Below are positions 1 through 8,772 of a stretch of DNA of 64,000 nucleotides, in pieces. Below the pieces are notes generated by a model. That model made no database searches, had not been told where the DNA came from, and saw only the letters and a list, made by a program, of their open reading frames with translations. The position numbers and the translations under genes are program-made. The stretch covers positions 1 through 64,000 of the forward strand of contig NZ_MZMU01000015.1 of NCBI RefSeq assembly GCF_004123835.1, given 5' to 3'. Every line of letters starts with the position of its first letter. The stretch's first letter is position 1. The DNA is from Rhizobium leguminosarum. Lineage in GTDB: Bacteria > Pseudomonadota > Alphaproteobacteria > Rhizobiales > Rhizobiaceae.

Positions 1-164
1 CTGCCGGCTCCGACACCTTTGCCGTCACCAAGCTCGGCGGCAAATCCGTCGTCGCCCGCCTGCGCGCCGATACCGGCATCGCTCCCGGACAAAACACCCG
101 CCTCGCCTTCAATCTCGACAAGGCCGTCTTCTTCGATCCAGACAGCCAGGTGCGGATCGCGTGA
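1..164 (+). CDS. ABC transporter ATP-binding protein, C-terminal end (partial)
   Basis: An open frame enters from the left edge and ends at a TGA at 162-164, giving about 53 residues. The segment (SDTFAVTKLGGKSVVARL, then LAFNLDKAVFFDP) looks like the TOBE/OB-fold tail of UgpC/MalK-type ATPases of carbohydrate ABC importers, where 'F(D/N)L...A.(F/L)FD' near the end is typical. The Walker motifs would lie outside the window. The next gene starts 15 bp downstream on the same strand, so the transporter and the oxidoreductases that follow are probably one operon. The family call is good; the substrate is unknown. Confidence 0.75.
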   Translation, partial: AGSDTFAVTKLGGKSVVARLRADTGIAPGQNTRLAFNLDKAVFFDPDSQVRIA

Positions 165-179
165 CGGCCAGGTGTTAAC

Positions 180-1730
180 ATGAGCAATTCACCAGACATC
201 GTCATCATCGGCTCGGGCGTCGGCGGCGCCACCGTCGCGGCCGGCCTTGCCGCGACCGGTGCGCAGATATTGATCCTCGAAGCCGGCGATCACATCGCCG
301 ACCTTCCTGTTAATCGCGACCAACGCGCGATCTTCCAGCGGGGACATTTTCGACCGAAGGAAACCTGGTACGAGGCAAGCGGCAAGGGGTTCAATCCCGG
401 CAACTACTACAATGTCGGCGGGAATTCGAAGTTCTATGGCGCCGTGTTGTCTCGCTATCGCAGCCAAGATTTCGCAGTCATCGAACACCGCGAGGGTGTT
501 TCTCCAGCCTGGCCGTTTCCGTATGAGGTGCTGGAGCCGTGGTACTCAAAGGCGGAACAGCTGTACCAAGTTCGCGGCAGTCTGGGCGAGGATCCGACCG
601 AACCATACCATTCGGCCGCCTATGACTATCCGCCCGTGCCCGACGAGGCGCCGATCGCCGAAATCAGGGCACGCCTCAAGGCGAAAGGACTGCATCCCTT
701 TTCTCTGCCGCTCGGCCTGGATCTTGACGCCTGGCTGTCCAAGGCGCGCACGCCCTGGGATGCGCATCCGAATTCACATGACGGCAAGATGGATGCCGAG
801 ACCGCAGCGCTGGCGGTGGCTCTGAAGCACGAGAACGTGCGGCTCGAGACGAATGCGCGCGTGATACGGCTCGACACGGGGGCGGGGAGCAGGATCGGCC
901 GGGTCACCTATGTCAAGGACGGACAGACGCTGATGGTTTCGCCGAAGATCGTCATCCTCTCCGCCGGAGCGGTCCAGTCGTCCGTGCTTTTGCTGCGTTC
1001 GAAAAACGACCGCTTCCCGCGGGGCCTCGCGAACTCTTCCGATCAGGTAGGTCGCAACTTCATGAACCACAACGCTTCCGCCGTCATCGGCGTCTCGCCA
1101 CGGTTCAGGAATACCGCCGTTTACCAGAAAACCTTCGCCTTCAACGACTTCTATCTCTCCGACGGGGAGGGAGGACCGCCGCTTGGTAATGTACAGCTGT
1201 TGGGGCGCATCTCCGAAAAGGTTCTGAAGGGCTCTCTGCCGCGGGCTCCGGAATGGCTTCTCCGTTTCATGACAGGCCATGCCATCGACTTCTATGCGAT
1301 GAGCGAGGACGTCCCCAATCCCGAAAGCCGCGTGATGGTCGATGGAGATCGGATCATTCTCCAATGGCAGAGAAGCAACTGGGACGCGCATCTTGCCCTT
1401 GTCGCCAAGCTGAAGGTGATCCTGCGGTCGATCGGATTTCCGATCGTGGTGTCCAGGCCCTTCGACAAACGCACCCCTTCCCATCAGTGCGGAACGATCC
1501 GAATCGGCAACGATCCCGCGACAGCGCCGTTGGATCCATACTGCCGTTCCTACGATCACGAAAACCTCTTTGTCGTCGACGCCGGTTTCCTCCCCACCTC
1601 GGCTGCGGTCAATCCTGCGCTCACCGTCGCCGCCCAGGCGCTGCGAGTGGCAGATCACATTGCGTCGAAGGACTTTGCAGGCATGACACAGGCGCTGGCG
1701 GTCGCCAGGCCGGATGCAACAGGACAGTAA
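180..1730 (+). CDS. GMC-family FAD oxidoreductase (first of a tandem pair)
   Basis: This 516-aa flavoprotein starts with a Rossmann motif (IIGSGVGGATVAAGL, about residues 8-22) and a LEAG segment that binds the FAD ribose. Near the end it has the GMC C-terminal signature with a probable catalytic His435 (HQCGTIRIG) and Asn478 (VNPALTVAAQALR). It resembles the sugar-oxidising GMC branch (glucoside 3-dehydrogenase or pyranose-oxidase type) more than choline dehydrogenase. I see no Tat or Sec signal and no adjacent small subunit, so a cytoplasmic soluble enzyme is likely. AGGTG lies five bases before the ATG. Its place after an ABC transporter ATPase suggests oxidation of an imported sugar or polyol; the substrate is inference. 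Confidence 0.85.
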   Translation: MSNSPDIVIIGSGVGGATVAAGLAATGAQILILEAGDHIADLPVNRDQRAIFQRGHFRPKETWYEASGKGFNPGNYYNVGGNSKFYGAVLSRYRSQDFAVIEHREGVSPAWPFPYEVLEPWYSKAEQLYQVRGSLGEDPTEPYHSAAYDYPPVPDEAPIAEIRARLKAKGLHPFSLPLGLDLDAWLSKARTPWDAHPNSHDGKMDAETAALAVALKHENVRLETNARVIRLDTGAGSRIGRVTYVKDGQTLMVSPKIVILSAGAVQSSVLLLRSKNDRFPRGLANSSDQVGRNFMNHNASAVIGVSPRFRNTAVYQKTFAFNDFYLSDGEGGPPLGNVQLLGRISEKVLKGSLPRAPEWLLRFMTGHAIDFYAMSEDVPNPESRVMVDGDRIILQWQRSNWDAHLALVAKLKVILRSIGFPIVVSRPFDKRTPSHQCGTIRIGNDPATAPLDPYCRSYDHENLFVVDAGFLPTSAAVNPALTVAAQALRVADHIASKDFAGMTQALAVARPDATGQ

Positions 1731-1731
1731 C

Positions 1732-3387
1732 ATGGGATTTGATTACATCATCACCGGCGCCGGTCCGGCAGGTTGCGTTCTTGCAAGCCGGCTGAGCGAA
1801 GATCCCGATGTCAAGGTGCTCCTGCTCGAGGCGGGTGGCGGTGATTGGAATCCGCTTTTTCATATGCCGGCCGGCTTCGCCAAGATGACCAAAGGTGTCG
1901 CCAGCTGGGGATGGGAAACCGTTCCCCAGAAGCACATGAAAGGCCGGGTGCTTCGTTATACGCAGGCAAAAGTCATCGGCGGCGGCTCGTCGATCAACGC
2001 TCAGCTCTATACCCGCGGAAACGCCGCGGATTATGACCTCTGGGCGCGAGAAGACGGTTGCGAGGGCTGGGACTACCGTTCGATCCTACCCTATTTCAAA
2101 CGCGCCGAGGACAATCAACGCTTCGCCGATGACTACCATTCCTATGGCGGTCCGCTAGGTGTCTCGATGCCGGCGGCAGCGCTGCCGATCTGCGATGCCT
2201 ATATCCGCGCAGGACAGGAGCTCGGCATTCCCTATAATCACGACTTCAACGGACGCCAGCAGGCCGGAGTGGGATTTTATCAGCTGACGCAGCGCAATCG
2301 CCGCCGGTCGTCGGCTTCGCTCGCCTATCTCTCGCCGATCAAGGACAGCAAGAACCTGACGGTCCGGACGGGCGCGCGCGTCGCACGCATCATCGTGGAA
2401 GGAGGCCGTGCGACAGGCGTCGAGATCGTGACCTCGCGCGGCCAGGAGATCGTCCGCGCCGATCGCGAAGTACTGGTCTCATCGGGCGCCATCGGATCGC
2501 CGAAGCTGCTTTTGCAATCCGGCATCGGACCCGCCGACCATCTGCGCTCGGTGGGCGTCAAGGTGCTGCACGATCTGCCGGGTGTCGGCGGCAACCTCCA
2601 GGATCACCTGGATCTGTTCGTCATCGCCGAATGCACGGGCGATCACACGTATGACGGCGTCGCAAAGATCCACCGGACGCTTTGGGCAGGGCTTCAATAT
2701 GTCCTGTTCCGGACCGGACCGGTCGCCTCGTCGCTCTTCGAGACCGGTGGCTTCTGGTATGCCGATCCGCAGGCACGGTCTCCCGATATCCAGTTCCACC
2801 TCGGTCTGGGATCGGGCATCGAGGCAGGCGTCGAGCGGCTCAAGAATGCGGGCGTGACGCTCAACTCCGCCTATCTGCATCCGCGCTCGCGCGGGACTGT
2901 GCGTCTGTCATCCTCCGACCCGGCTGCCGCGCCCTTGATCGATCCCAACTACTGGTCCGATCCTCATGACAGGAAGATGTCGCTGGAGGGGCTCAAGCTC
3001 GCGCGCGAGATCATGCAGCAGGCGGCGCTGAAGCCCTATGTCATGGCCGAAAGGCTTCCCGGACCGAAGGTGATGACCGACGAGCAGCTTTTCGACTACG
3101 GCTGCGCCAACGCAAAGACCGACCATCATCCGGTGGGAACCTGCAAGATGGGCGTGGGACCCGATGCGGTTGTTGGGCTCGATCTCAAGGTCCATGGCCT
3201 GGAAGGCCTGAGGGTCTGCGATTCATCCGTCATGCCGCGCGTGCCGTCCTGCAATACCAATGCGCCGACGATCATGGTCGGCGAAAAGGGATCGGATCTT
3301 ATTCGCGGCTTGCCGGCACTTGCCCCCACCATCTTCGCCTATGAACGCAACGATGCGAGGCCTCGGGCCCGCGCCGAAATCCGGTAA
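1732..3387 (+). CDS. GMC-family oxidoreductase, choline dehydrogenase-like
   Basis: A 551-aa protein starting at the ATG at 1732, one base after the previous stop, with AGGA six bases upstream; an in-frame upstream start at 1714 would lie inside the previous gene. It has the full GMC architecture: FAD-binding ITGAGPAGCVLASRL at the N-terminus, the GMC_1 signature region (IGGGSSINAQLYTRG), GMC_2 (SSGAIGSPKLLLQSGIG), and the C-terminal His466 (HPVGTCKMG) with Asn510 (NTNAPTIMVGEK). It groups with alcohol and choline dehydrogenases. Two different GMC enzymes in tandem suggest successive oxidations, or oxidation of two related substrates, in one pathway. Confidence 0.88.
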   Translation: MGFDYIITGAGPAGCVLASRLSEDPDVKVLLLEAGGGDWNPLFHMPAGFAKMTKGVASWGWETVPQKHMKGRVLRYTQAKVIGGGSSINAQLYTRGNAADYDLWAREDGCEGWDYRSILPYFKRAEDNQRFADDYHSYGGPLGVSMPAAALPICDAYIRAGQELGIPYNHDFNGRQQAGVGFYQLTQRNRRRSSASLAYLSPIKDSKNLTVRTGARVARIIVEGGRATGVEIVTSRGQEIVRADREVLVSSGAIGSPKLLLQSGIGPADHLRSVGVKVLHDLPGVGGNLQDHLDLFVIAECTGDHTYDGVAKIHRTLWAGLQYVLFRTGPVASSLFETGGFWYADPQARSPDIQFHLGLGSGIEAGVERLKNAGVTLNSAYLHPRSRGTVRLSSSDPAAAPLIDPNYWSDPHDRKMSLEGLKLAREIMQQAALKPYVMAERLPGPKVMTDEQLFDYGCANAKTDHHPVGTCKMGVGPDAVVGLDLKVHGLEGLRVCDSSVMPRVPSCNTNAPTIMVGEKGSDLIRGLPALAPTIFAYERNDARPRARAEIR

Positions 3388-3411
3388 GTCCTGTCGAGAG
3401 GAGAGACGACA

Positions 3412-4590
3412 ATGTCTGAAGTCAGAGTGGCAGTGCTTGGCGCCTCGGGCTGGATGGGAAAGGTCCACACGATGGCCTACCAAACCTTTCCGCATTTCTT
3501 CGGAATGTCGGACGGAACGGCACGGATCGTCGCTCTCGTCGAAGGCCCCTCGACGGCAGCCGAGGATCTTGCCCACAGGGCGCCGGGCGCAAGGATTCTT
3601 CAGGATTGGAAACTGACCGTCGCTGATCCCGAGGTCGATCTGATCGATATTTGCCTGCCTGACCATCTTCACTACGAGGTGGCCAAGGCGGCTTTGCTGG
3701 CCGGCAAGCATGTCTACTGCGAGAAGCCATTGGCAAACACCGCCGCCGAAGCGCGGGAACTGGCCGACATCGCCAGGGAAAGGGGTGTGATTACCCGTGT
3801 CGGACACGCCTTTCCCCGAAATCCCGTCCATGATCTGGCGAAAGAGATCATAAAATCCGGCGAAATCGGCGAGATCAAGCTGTTCCGCGGCTGCCAGCAC
3901 GTCGACATGTATGGCGATCCGAGCGCGCCCTTCATGTGGCGCGCCGATGGAACGCTTGCGCCGACCGGGATCGTCGGTGATACCGGTTCGCACATCTTCA
4001 GCTTCATGGATTTCCTGGTCGGCCGCGTCAGTTCCCTGATCGCCGACAATCTGATCGTGACGCCGCGCCGGCCTGTCGTCGAGGGCCTTTCCTATGGCGA
4101 GCAGGTGAAACTGACAGGCAATGAGACCTGGGCTGATATCACCAATCCCGATGCGACTAACCTGCTATGCCGGTTCGAGAACGGCGCCGGCGGGATCGTC
4201 GATTTCAGCCGTGTCGCGACCGGCCGCAAGTTCATGCAGACTTACGAAATCTACGGAACGAAAGGCAGCATCGCCTACAGCTATGACGAAATAAACCGGC
4301 TGCGCTTCTACTCCAACGACGACCGGACGGGTCGGCGCGGCTTCCGCGAGATCGACGTCGGTCCGGAGAATCCCACCTTCAGGGCTTTCCTTCCTCTGCC
4401 GAATTTCGGCTTAGGCTACAATGAAAGCAAGATCATCGAGGTGGCCGAGGTGATCCGCTCGATCGTTGCCAACAGACCGATGTGGCCGACATTCGAGACC
4501 GGCCACCACATCTGCCAGATCGTCGACGCATGCATGGAGTCTTCCCGGCAGAGGCGTTGGGTCGACATCCCGCTGGCTGAACGCCAATGA
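3412..4590 (+). CDS. Gfo/Idh/MocA-family NAD(P)-dependent oxidoreductase
   Basis: A 392-aa protein with the N-terminal NAD(P) Rossmann fold (VAVLGASGWMGKVH), the family CEKPLA motif near residue 103, and the C-terminal GFO/IDH/MocA sheet with the conserved GDTGSHIF segment, in which Asp and His normally serve catalysis. These enzymes oxidise or reduce sugar hydroxyls such as inositols, glucosides and 3-keto sugars. GAGAGGAGAG precedes the ATG. It starts 24 bp after the GMC gene and overlaps the next gene by ATGA, so it is part of the same operon. A dehydrogenase or isomerisation step on the GMC product is plausible. Confidence 0.88.
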   Translation: MSEVRVAVLGASGWMGKVHTMAYQTFPHFFGMSDGTARIVALVEGPSTAAEDLAHRAPGARILQDWKLTVADPEVDLIDICLPDHLHYEVAKAALLAGKHVYCEKPLANTAAEARELADIARERGVITRVGHAFPRNPVHDLAKEIIKSGEIGEIKLFRGCQHVDMYGDPSAPFMWRADGTLAPTGIVGDTGSHIFSFMDFLVGRVSSLIADNLIVTPRRPVVEGLSYGEQVKLTGNETWADITNPDATNLLCRFENGAGGIVDFSRVATGRKFMQTYEIYGTKGSIAYSYDEINRLRFYSNDDRTGRRGFREIDVGPENPTFRAFLPLPNFGLGYNESKIIEVAEVIRSIVANRPMWPTFETGHHICQIVDACMESSRQRRWVDIPLAERQ

Positions 4591-6662
4591 CCATAGACGT
4601 TCCGCAGGAAATTCTTGACGCACTGACCGATGTCGACATGCCGCGGCTGCCGTCCGAGGCCGCCTCTTCGGAAATGGTCCGGCTCGCCGGCATCGAGGCG
4701 CCGGTCTACCGGGCTGGTTGCGTCGTCGTCGGATCGGGTGCTGCAGGTCTGCGGGCGGCGGTGGAATTGAAGCGGCGCGGCGATGACGTCGTCATCGTCA
4801 GCCAAAGCGCGTGGGGTGGAACTTCGGCCTGTTCGGGATCCGACAAGCAGACCCTGCACACGGCAAACACCGCCGATCAGGGCGACAATTACAAGGCGAT
4901 GGCCCGCGCCATCCGCAGCGGCGGCGCGATGGACGAGGATACGGCCTACGTCGAGGCCGTGGGCTCGTCCCGGATGATGGCATCGCTCCAGTTTTTAGGC
5001 CTGCCGCTGCCTCAGGATCCGCTCGGTGGAACGCTGAGATACCAGACCGATCATGATGAGGTCGGCCGCGCTACCAGCTGCGGCCCGCGCACCTCGCGCC
5101 TGATGGTCAAGGTGTTGGCCGAGGAGGCGATCCGGCTCGGAGTGCCGTTCTATAACCAGACCACGGCGGTAAGGATCCTCACCGAGGGCGATGGCGCTGA
5201 CCGTCATGTCGTTGGCATGCTCGTCATGCGCGCCAGCGACCGCACGGAGGAGAACCCGCTGGGCATCGCACTGTTCGTGAGTGGCGTGATCGTGCTCGCC
5301 GCCGGCGGGCCGGGCGAACTCTATCGCGACAGCGTTTATCCCAACGGCTGCTTCGGCTCTCTCGGATTGGCACTGGAAGCAGGCGTCGAGCTCGTCAACC
5401 TGACCGAAAGTCAGTTCGGCATCGGAACGCGCAGGGAAGGCTTCCCGTGGAATCTGTCGGGCACCTATGTCCAGGCGATCCCACACATCTACTCCGTCGA
5501 CGCCGAAGGCACCGAACACCACTTCCTGGCGCAATATTACCGCAACACACAGCAGCTGGCGTCGAACGTCTTCCGCAAGGGGTATCAGTGGCCATTTCAC
5601 GCGACGCGCATGCTGGATTTCGGCTCAAGCCTGGTGGATCTCGCCATATCAAGCGAAACCGTCGGCGGGCGGCGGGTCTTCATGGACTTCAATCGCAATC
5701 CGCTGCCGGTGCCGGGCGACCTGCCTTTCAGCCTGGAAAGACTGGACGAAGACGTCCGCGAATATCTCGGCAAGGCCGGCGCCGACCAGAACATGCCGAT
5801 CGATCGATTGAAGCATATGAACCCTCTCGCAATCGAACTCTACCGCCGCTACAAGATCGATATCGCCGAGGAGCCGCTGGAATTTGCCGTCAACAACCAG
5901 CACATGAACGGCGGCATCATGGTCGACATCTGGGGCCGCAGCAGTCTTGGCGGCTGTTACGCGGTCGGAGAAGCAGCGGGCACACACGGCGTGACGAGGC
6001 CGGGTGGAGCAGCGCTCAATGCCGGGCAAGTCTTCGGCACCCGCGCGGCCGAGCATATCAGCGCGAGCGGCAGGGCGAAGCGAGCAGCCACAGAGGATAT
6101 AACCGGTACGGCAGAGGCAGGTATCGCCAGCCTCCTTGCCGCTCTTCGCACCGAGAGCCCACTCACCGTCAAATCGATCCGCTCGGAGGTGCAGGTACGC
6201 ATGAGCGAGAAGGCCGGCATCCTCTGCGATCAGCAGAGCGTCGCCCTGGCCTTGATCGAGGCGCGGCAGCTGAATGCGGACATTCGCGCTCGCGGCGTCG
6301 CCTACGGTCGTGCAGCCGAGGCGGTCCGAGGCGTGCAATGGCGGCACACGGCGCTCGCTTCGGAAGCGGTGCTCAGCGCGCTCGACTTCTTCATTCGCAA
6401 TGGCGGCGGCAGCCGTGGGGCCCGAGCGATATGCGATGCTGAGGGTGAATCCGTTCCGCTGGCGAGCGAAGGTCCGCTGGAGGAATATCGTTTCCGGAGA
6501 GAACGCGAAACAGATCGGGACAAGCAGATCGTCGTTCGGCTCGATGGCGATGAGATCAGGCTGTCGACGCGTGCAAACCGTACTTTCGATGAAAGCGCGG
6601 CGTCCTTCTTCGAGCGGGATTGGCCGGCTTGGCTGACGGGCCGGATCTATGATCGCCGATGA
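4587..6662 (+). CDS. FAD-binding protein, fumarate reductase/aspartate oxidase flavoprotein fold
   Basis: A 691-aa flavoprotein overlapping the stop of the Gfo/Idh gene by four bases (ATGA). After a 40-residue leader it has the dinucleotide motif VVVGSGAAGLRAAVELKRRG, a flavin segment (SAWGGTSACSGSD), and the late FAD contact region (CYAVGEAAGTHGVTRPGGAALNAG) typical of the FAD_binding_2 family. The last 180 residues are a helical tail. Usual relatives are succinate/fumarate flavoproteins and 3-ketosteroid-type dehydrogenases, but it has no iron-sulphur or membrane partner here. It is the last gene of the operon. A redox step on a carbohydrate acid is possible; the function is not established. 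Confidence 0.8.
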   Translation: MTIDVPQEILDALTDVDMPRLPSEAASSEMVRLAGIEAPVYRAGCVVVGSGAAGLRAAVELKRRGDDVVIVSQSAWGGTSACSGSDKQTLHTANTADQGDNYKAMARAIRSGGAMDEDTAYVEAVGSSRMMASLQFLGLPLPQDPLGGTLRYQTDHDEVGRATSCGPRTSRLMVKVLAEEAIRLGVPFYNQTTAVRILTEGDGADRHVVGMLVMRASDRTEENPLGIALFVSGVIVLAAGGPGELYRDSVYPNGCFGSLGLALEAGVELVNLTESQFGIGTRREGFPWNLSGTYVQAIPHIYSVDAEGTEHHFLAQYYRNTQQLASNVFRKGYQWPFHATRMLDFGSSLVDLAISSETVGGRRVFMDFNRNPLPVPGDLPFSLERLDEDVREYLGKAGADQNMPIDRLKHMNPLAIELYRRYKIDIAEEPLEFAVNNQHMNGGIMVDIWGRSSLGGCYAVGEAAGTHGVTRPGGAALNAGQVFGTRAAEHISASGRAKRAATEDITGTAEAGIASLLAALRTESPLTVKSIRSEVQVRMSEKAGILCDQQSVALALIEARQLNADIRARGVAYGRAAEAVRGVQWRHTALASEAVLSALDFFIRNGGGSRGARAICDAEGESVPLASEGPLEEYRFRRERETDRDKQIVVRLDGDEIRLSTRANRTFDESAASFFERDWPAWLTGRIYDRR

Positions 6663-6697
6663 CTGAGGCCGCCACGCGCGGGGTGTAGGTCTGCCGA

Positions 6698-6880
6698 TCA
6701 ATCGGGATTCGGAACCGGGGGCGGAACCCGGATGCGCTCGGTGTCGTCAGATCCTTCGGCGATGGCTTCCTCGCTTCTCCGCACCCGCCTTGGCGGGTCC
6801 TTTCCTTCGACCGGCTTGGGCGACAACTGGTCGTCGGCCTGGATTTCGTCGGTGTTCAGGTAGTTCTTGCTCTCGTTCAT
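6698..6880 (-). CDS. small acidic hypothetical protein (60 aa)
   Basis: A 60-residue, charged, probably disordered protein (MNESKNYLNTDEIQADDQ..., ending in PPPVPNPD). The start at 6880 is chosen because GGGAGGTGACC lies just upstream on the minus strand; a longer frame to 6958 lacks such a site. A GGAAC-N17-AGTT promoter candidate lies 24 bases upstream. I do not recognise a family. The promoter and the neighbours suggest a stress-induced small protein, as inference. Confidence 0.65.
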   Translation of the reverse strand: MNESKNYLNTDEIQADDQLSPKPVEGKDPPRRVRRSEEAIAEGSDDTERIRVPPPVPNPD

Positions 6881-6904
6881 TGCGGTCACCTCCCTTTGCA
6901 AGGA

Positions 6905-6930
6905 AACTCCCGGCGATATGGCGAGGTTCC
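6905..6930 (-). promoter_or_regulatory. EcfG-type general-stress promoter candidate
   Basis: On the minus strand GGAAC (6926-6930) is followed after 17 bases by AGTT (6905-6908). This fits the alphaproteobacterial EcfG consensus GGAAC-N16/17-CGTT except for one base. It lies 24 bases before the start codon at 6880. Confidence 0.5.
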
Positions 6931-6964
6931 CTCGCTCCTCCGCGTGCCGCCTGCGCATCGCGGC

Positions 6965-7759
6965 TTATAGATCGGCTCTAACTTCGGAACCGTCGAGTTC
7001 GATCATGACAGGCGCGTGGTCGCTCGTATGCTCCCAGCTGCGCGGCTTTCTCCTGACGGTTGCCGATCGAAGCCATGGCGCGACTGCCGGACTGAGCAGG
7101 AAGTGGTCGATCCGAAGCCCCGCATCACGTTCGAAGCTATTCCGCCAGTATTTCCAGAAGGTATAGATACGCTCTCCCGGATGCAGATGCCTGACGGCAT
7201 CGGTCCAGCCCTGGGCGACGAGATCAGCGTAGGCCGTGCGGACCTCGGGCCTGAAGAGGGCATCGTCCAGCCAGCGCTCCGGCTTGTAGACGTCGATCTC
7301 CGTCGGCATGACGTTGAAGTCGCCGGCCAGGATCGAAGGCACCTCGAGCTCGAGGAGTTCGGCGGCGTAGGCCTGTAGACGGCGGAACCAGCGCAGCTTG
7401 TAATCGAACTTTGCTCCCGGAAACGGATTGCCGTTGGGAAGATACAGGCATCCGATCAGGATGCCGTCGACGGCAGATTCGATATACCGACTGTGGGTAT
7501 CGTCAGGATCACCGGGAAGACCGCGACGCGTCAGGATCGGCGTCTTGCCCTTCGCCAGGATGGCCACCCCGTTCCAGGATCTCTGTCCGTGCCAGATGGC
7601 GCCGTAGCCGGCTCGTTCGATCTCCTTTCGCGGAAACCTGGCATCGTCTGTCTTCAGTTCCTGGAGGCAGACCACATCAGGGGAGTCCTCCTTGAGCCAG
7701 CGCAGCAGGATGTCTAGCCGCCCATTGATCCCGTTGACATTGTAGGTTGCCATTTTCAC
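6965..7759 (-). CDS. xthA: exodeoxyribonuclease III
   Basis: A 264-aa endonuclease/exonuclease/phosphatase-fold protein, close to the 268 aa of E. coli ExoIII. Visible active-site elements are Asn7 (TYNVNGI), Glu34 (CLQELK), the Asp-Asn pair in LAGDFNV, and the terminal SDHAP motif with its Asp-His. It would cut DNA 5' to abasic sites and remove 3' blocking groups in base excision repair in the cytoplasm. It is a lone minus-strand gene between two small stress-like genes, which fits a damage-related neighbourhood. Confidence 0.93.
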   Translation of the reverse strand: MKMATYNVNGINGRLDILLRWLKEDSPDVVCLQELKTDDARFPRKEIERAGYGAIWHGQRSWNGVAILAKGKTPILTRRGLPGDPDDTHSRYIESAVDGILIGCLYLPNGNPFPGAKFDYKLRWFRRLQAYAAELLELEVPSILAGDFNVMPTEIDVYKPERWLDDALFRPEVRTAYADLVAQGWTDAVRHLHPGERIYTFWKYWRNSFERDAGLRIDHFLLSPAVAPWLRSATVRRKPRSWEHTSDHAPVMIELDGSEVRADL

Positions 7760-7984
7760 GATGCCCTCGGAAGTTGAAGCACGGACGGGCTCTAGAAGCG
7801 CTCCTGAGTTTCGTCCTGAGGAAGGCCCCGCCGCAAGGGCTCAATCAAGCCGCCGACTGTCACGCGGATCAGGTCGTTGCCGTCATACCGAGCGGCGTTC
7901 CGCAGTTGCGGCAGAAGCCGCGCGTCGCGCTAGGCAACGACCGTTGCGAGGGCGGGCGTGCCGTCCGTCCCCGCTGGCCTCTCC

Positions 7985-8482
7985 TCAACGCGTCGCGCCG
8001 AAGACGAAGGCGATGCCGGCGACGATCGCTGCGGCTGTCAGCGGCTGCCGGCGTATCCGATCCTCGAGATCGCGTACGAAGCTGCGCGCTTCCGCTTTTG
8101 CCAGGCGGGCTGTGCCGGACGCCAGTTCCGAAGCTGTTTCGGTAATCCGACCGGCTTCTTTCTGAAGCGCGCGCATTTTCTCGCGATCGGCATCCAGCCC
8201 TTCGGAGGAACGGGCGGTTTCGCCGGTCGAGCGCAGGGCTTGATCCACCGGCGGAAACTCCTCGTCGAGCTTGGTGGGATCGGGCTCTCGCTTCACGCGC
8301 TCAGCCGCCTCGACGTCGCTGCGGCCGGCGGAAATTGAAGTGTGAGTGGCTGACACCGGATCGGACGCCGGAAAGGTATTCTCGATACCCTTGTCGAGTT
8401 GGCCGTCTCGGGTTTGCTTCCGCTGCTCTGCCTGCTCTTTTCGCATGGATTGGACTGCGGGGGATTCGTTCGGGTTTGCCAT
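7985..8482 (-). CDS. stress-associated small protein with TFPASDP motif and C-terminal membrane anchor
   Basis: A 165-aa protein. The start at 8482 is chosen for AGAGGAAAA upstream; the longer frame from 8605 has no ribosome site. The N-terminal half is hydrophilic and carries NTFPASDPVSATHTS, a motif I know from many small rhizobial proteins. The C-terminal half has an amphipathic helix (LASGTARLAKAEARSFVRDLEDRIRR) and then a short hydrophobic anchor (AAAIVAGIAFVFG), like ElaB/YqjD/DUF883 proteins. It probably sits at the inner membrane. A weak GGAAC-type promoter may lie upstream, but its -10 fits poorly. The function is unknown. Confidence 0.7.
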   Translation of the reverse strand: MANPNESPAVQSMRKEQAEQRKQTRDGQLDKGIENTFPASDPVSATHTSISAGRSDVEAAERVKREPDPTKLDEEFPPVDQALRSTGETARSSEGLDADREKMRALQKEAGRITETASELASGTARLAKAEARSFVRDLEDRIRRQPLTAAAIVAGIAFVFGATR

Positions 8483-8702
8483 TGGGGTTTTCCTCTGTTG
8501 CACGTTGACAGACAAAGCGACGACGAGGGCAGAAGTTCCATAGAATGCTTGCGCCCCCTTTTCAAAGCACCGGGAGCAACGGCGAGTATGTGGCGCTTGT
8601 ATCACGCCGTTGGACTTTTCCCGATGTCGAGCGCGGCAACCGGTCGGCCCGGACCAAAGTCTTGCTGGCGCCTACTACCTAGGTCGGTTGCATTTTGTCT
8701 TG

Positions 8703-8727
8703 GGAACAGCGAGAAATCTTATGCGTC
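8703..8727 (+). promoter_or_regulatory. EcfG-type promoter candidate before the Gly/Asn-rich gene
   Basis: GGAAC at 8703-8707 is followed after 16 bases by CGTC at 8724-8727, one mismatch from the GGAAC-N16/17-CGTT consensus. The start codon of the next plus-strand gene is at 8773. Confidence 0.45.
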
Positions 8728-8772
8728 ATATATGATGGGAAACGGCGAAGAACGGACGAATGAGGCCATTGC

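Noticed and set aside
7760..7984. Possible gene in the 225-bp gap upstream of xthA
   Set aside because: The frames there extend antisense into neighbouring genes and lack ribosome sites.
8483..8605. Longer N-terminus (41 residues) for the TFPASDP protein
   Set aside because: No ribosome site at 8605, while AGAGGAAAA precedes 8482; the extra part looks like leader DNA.
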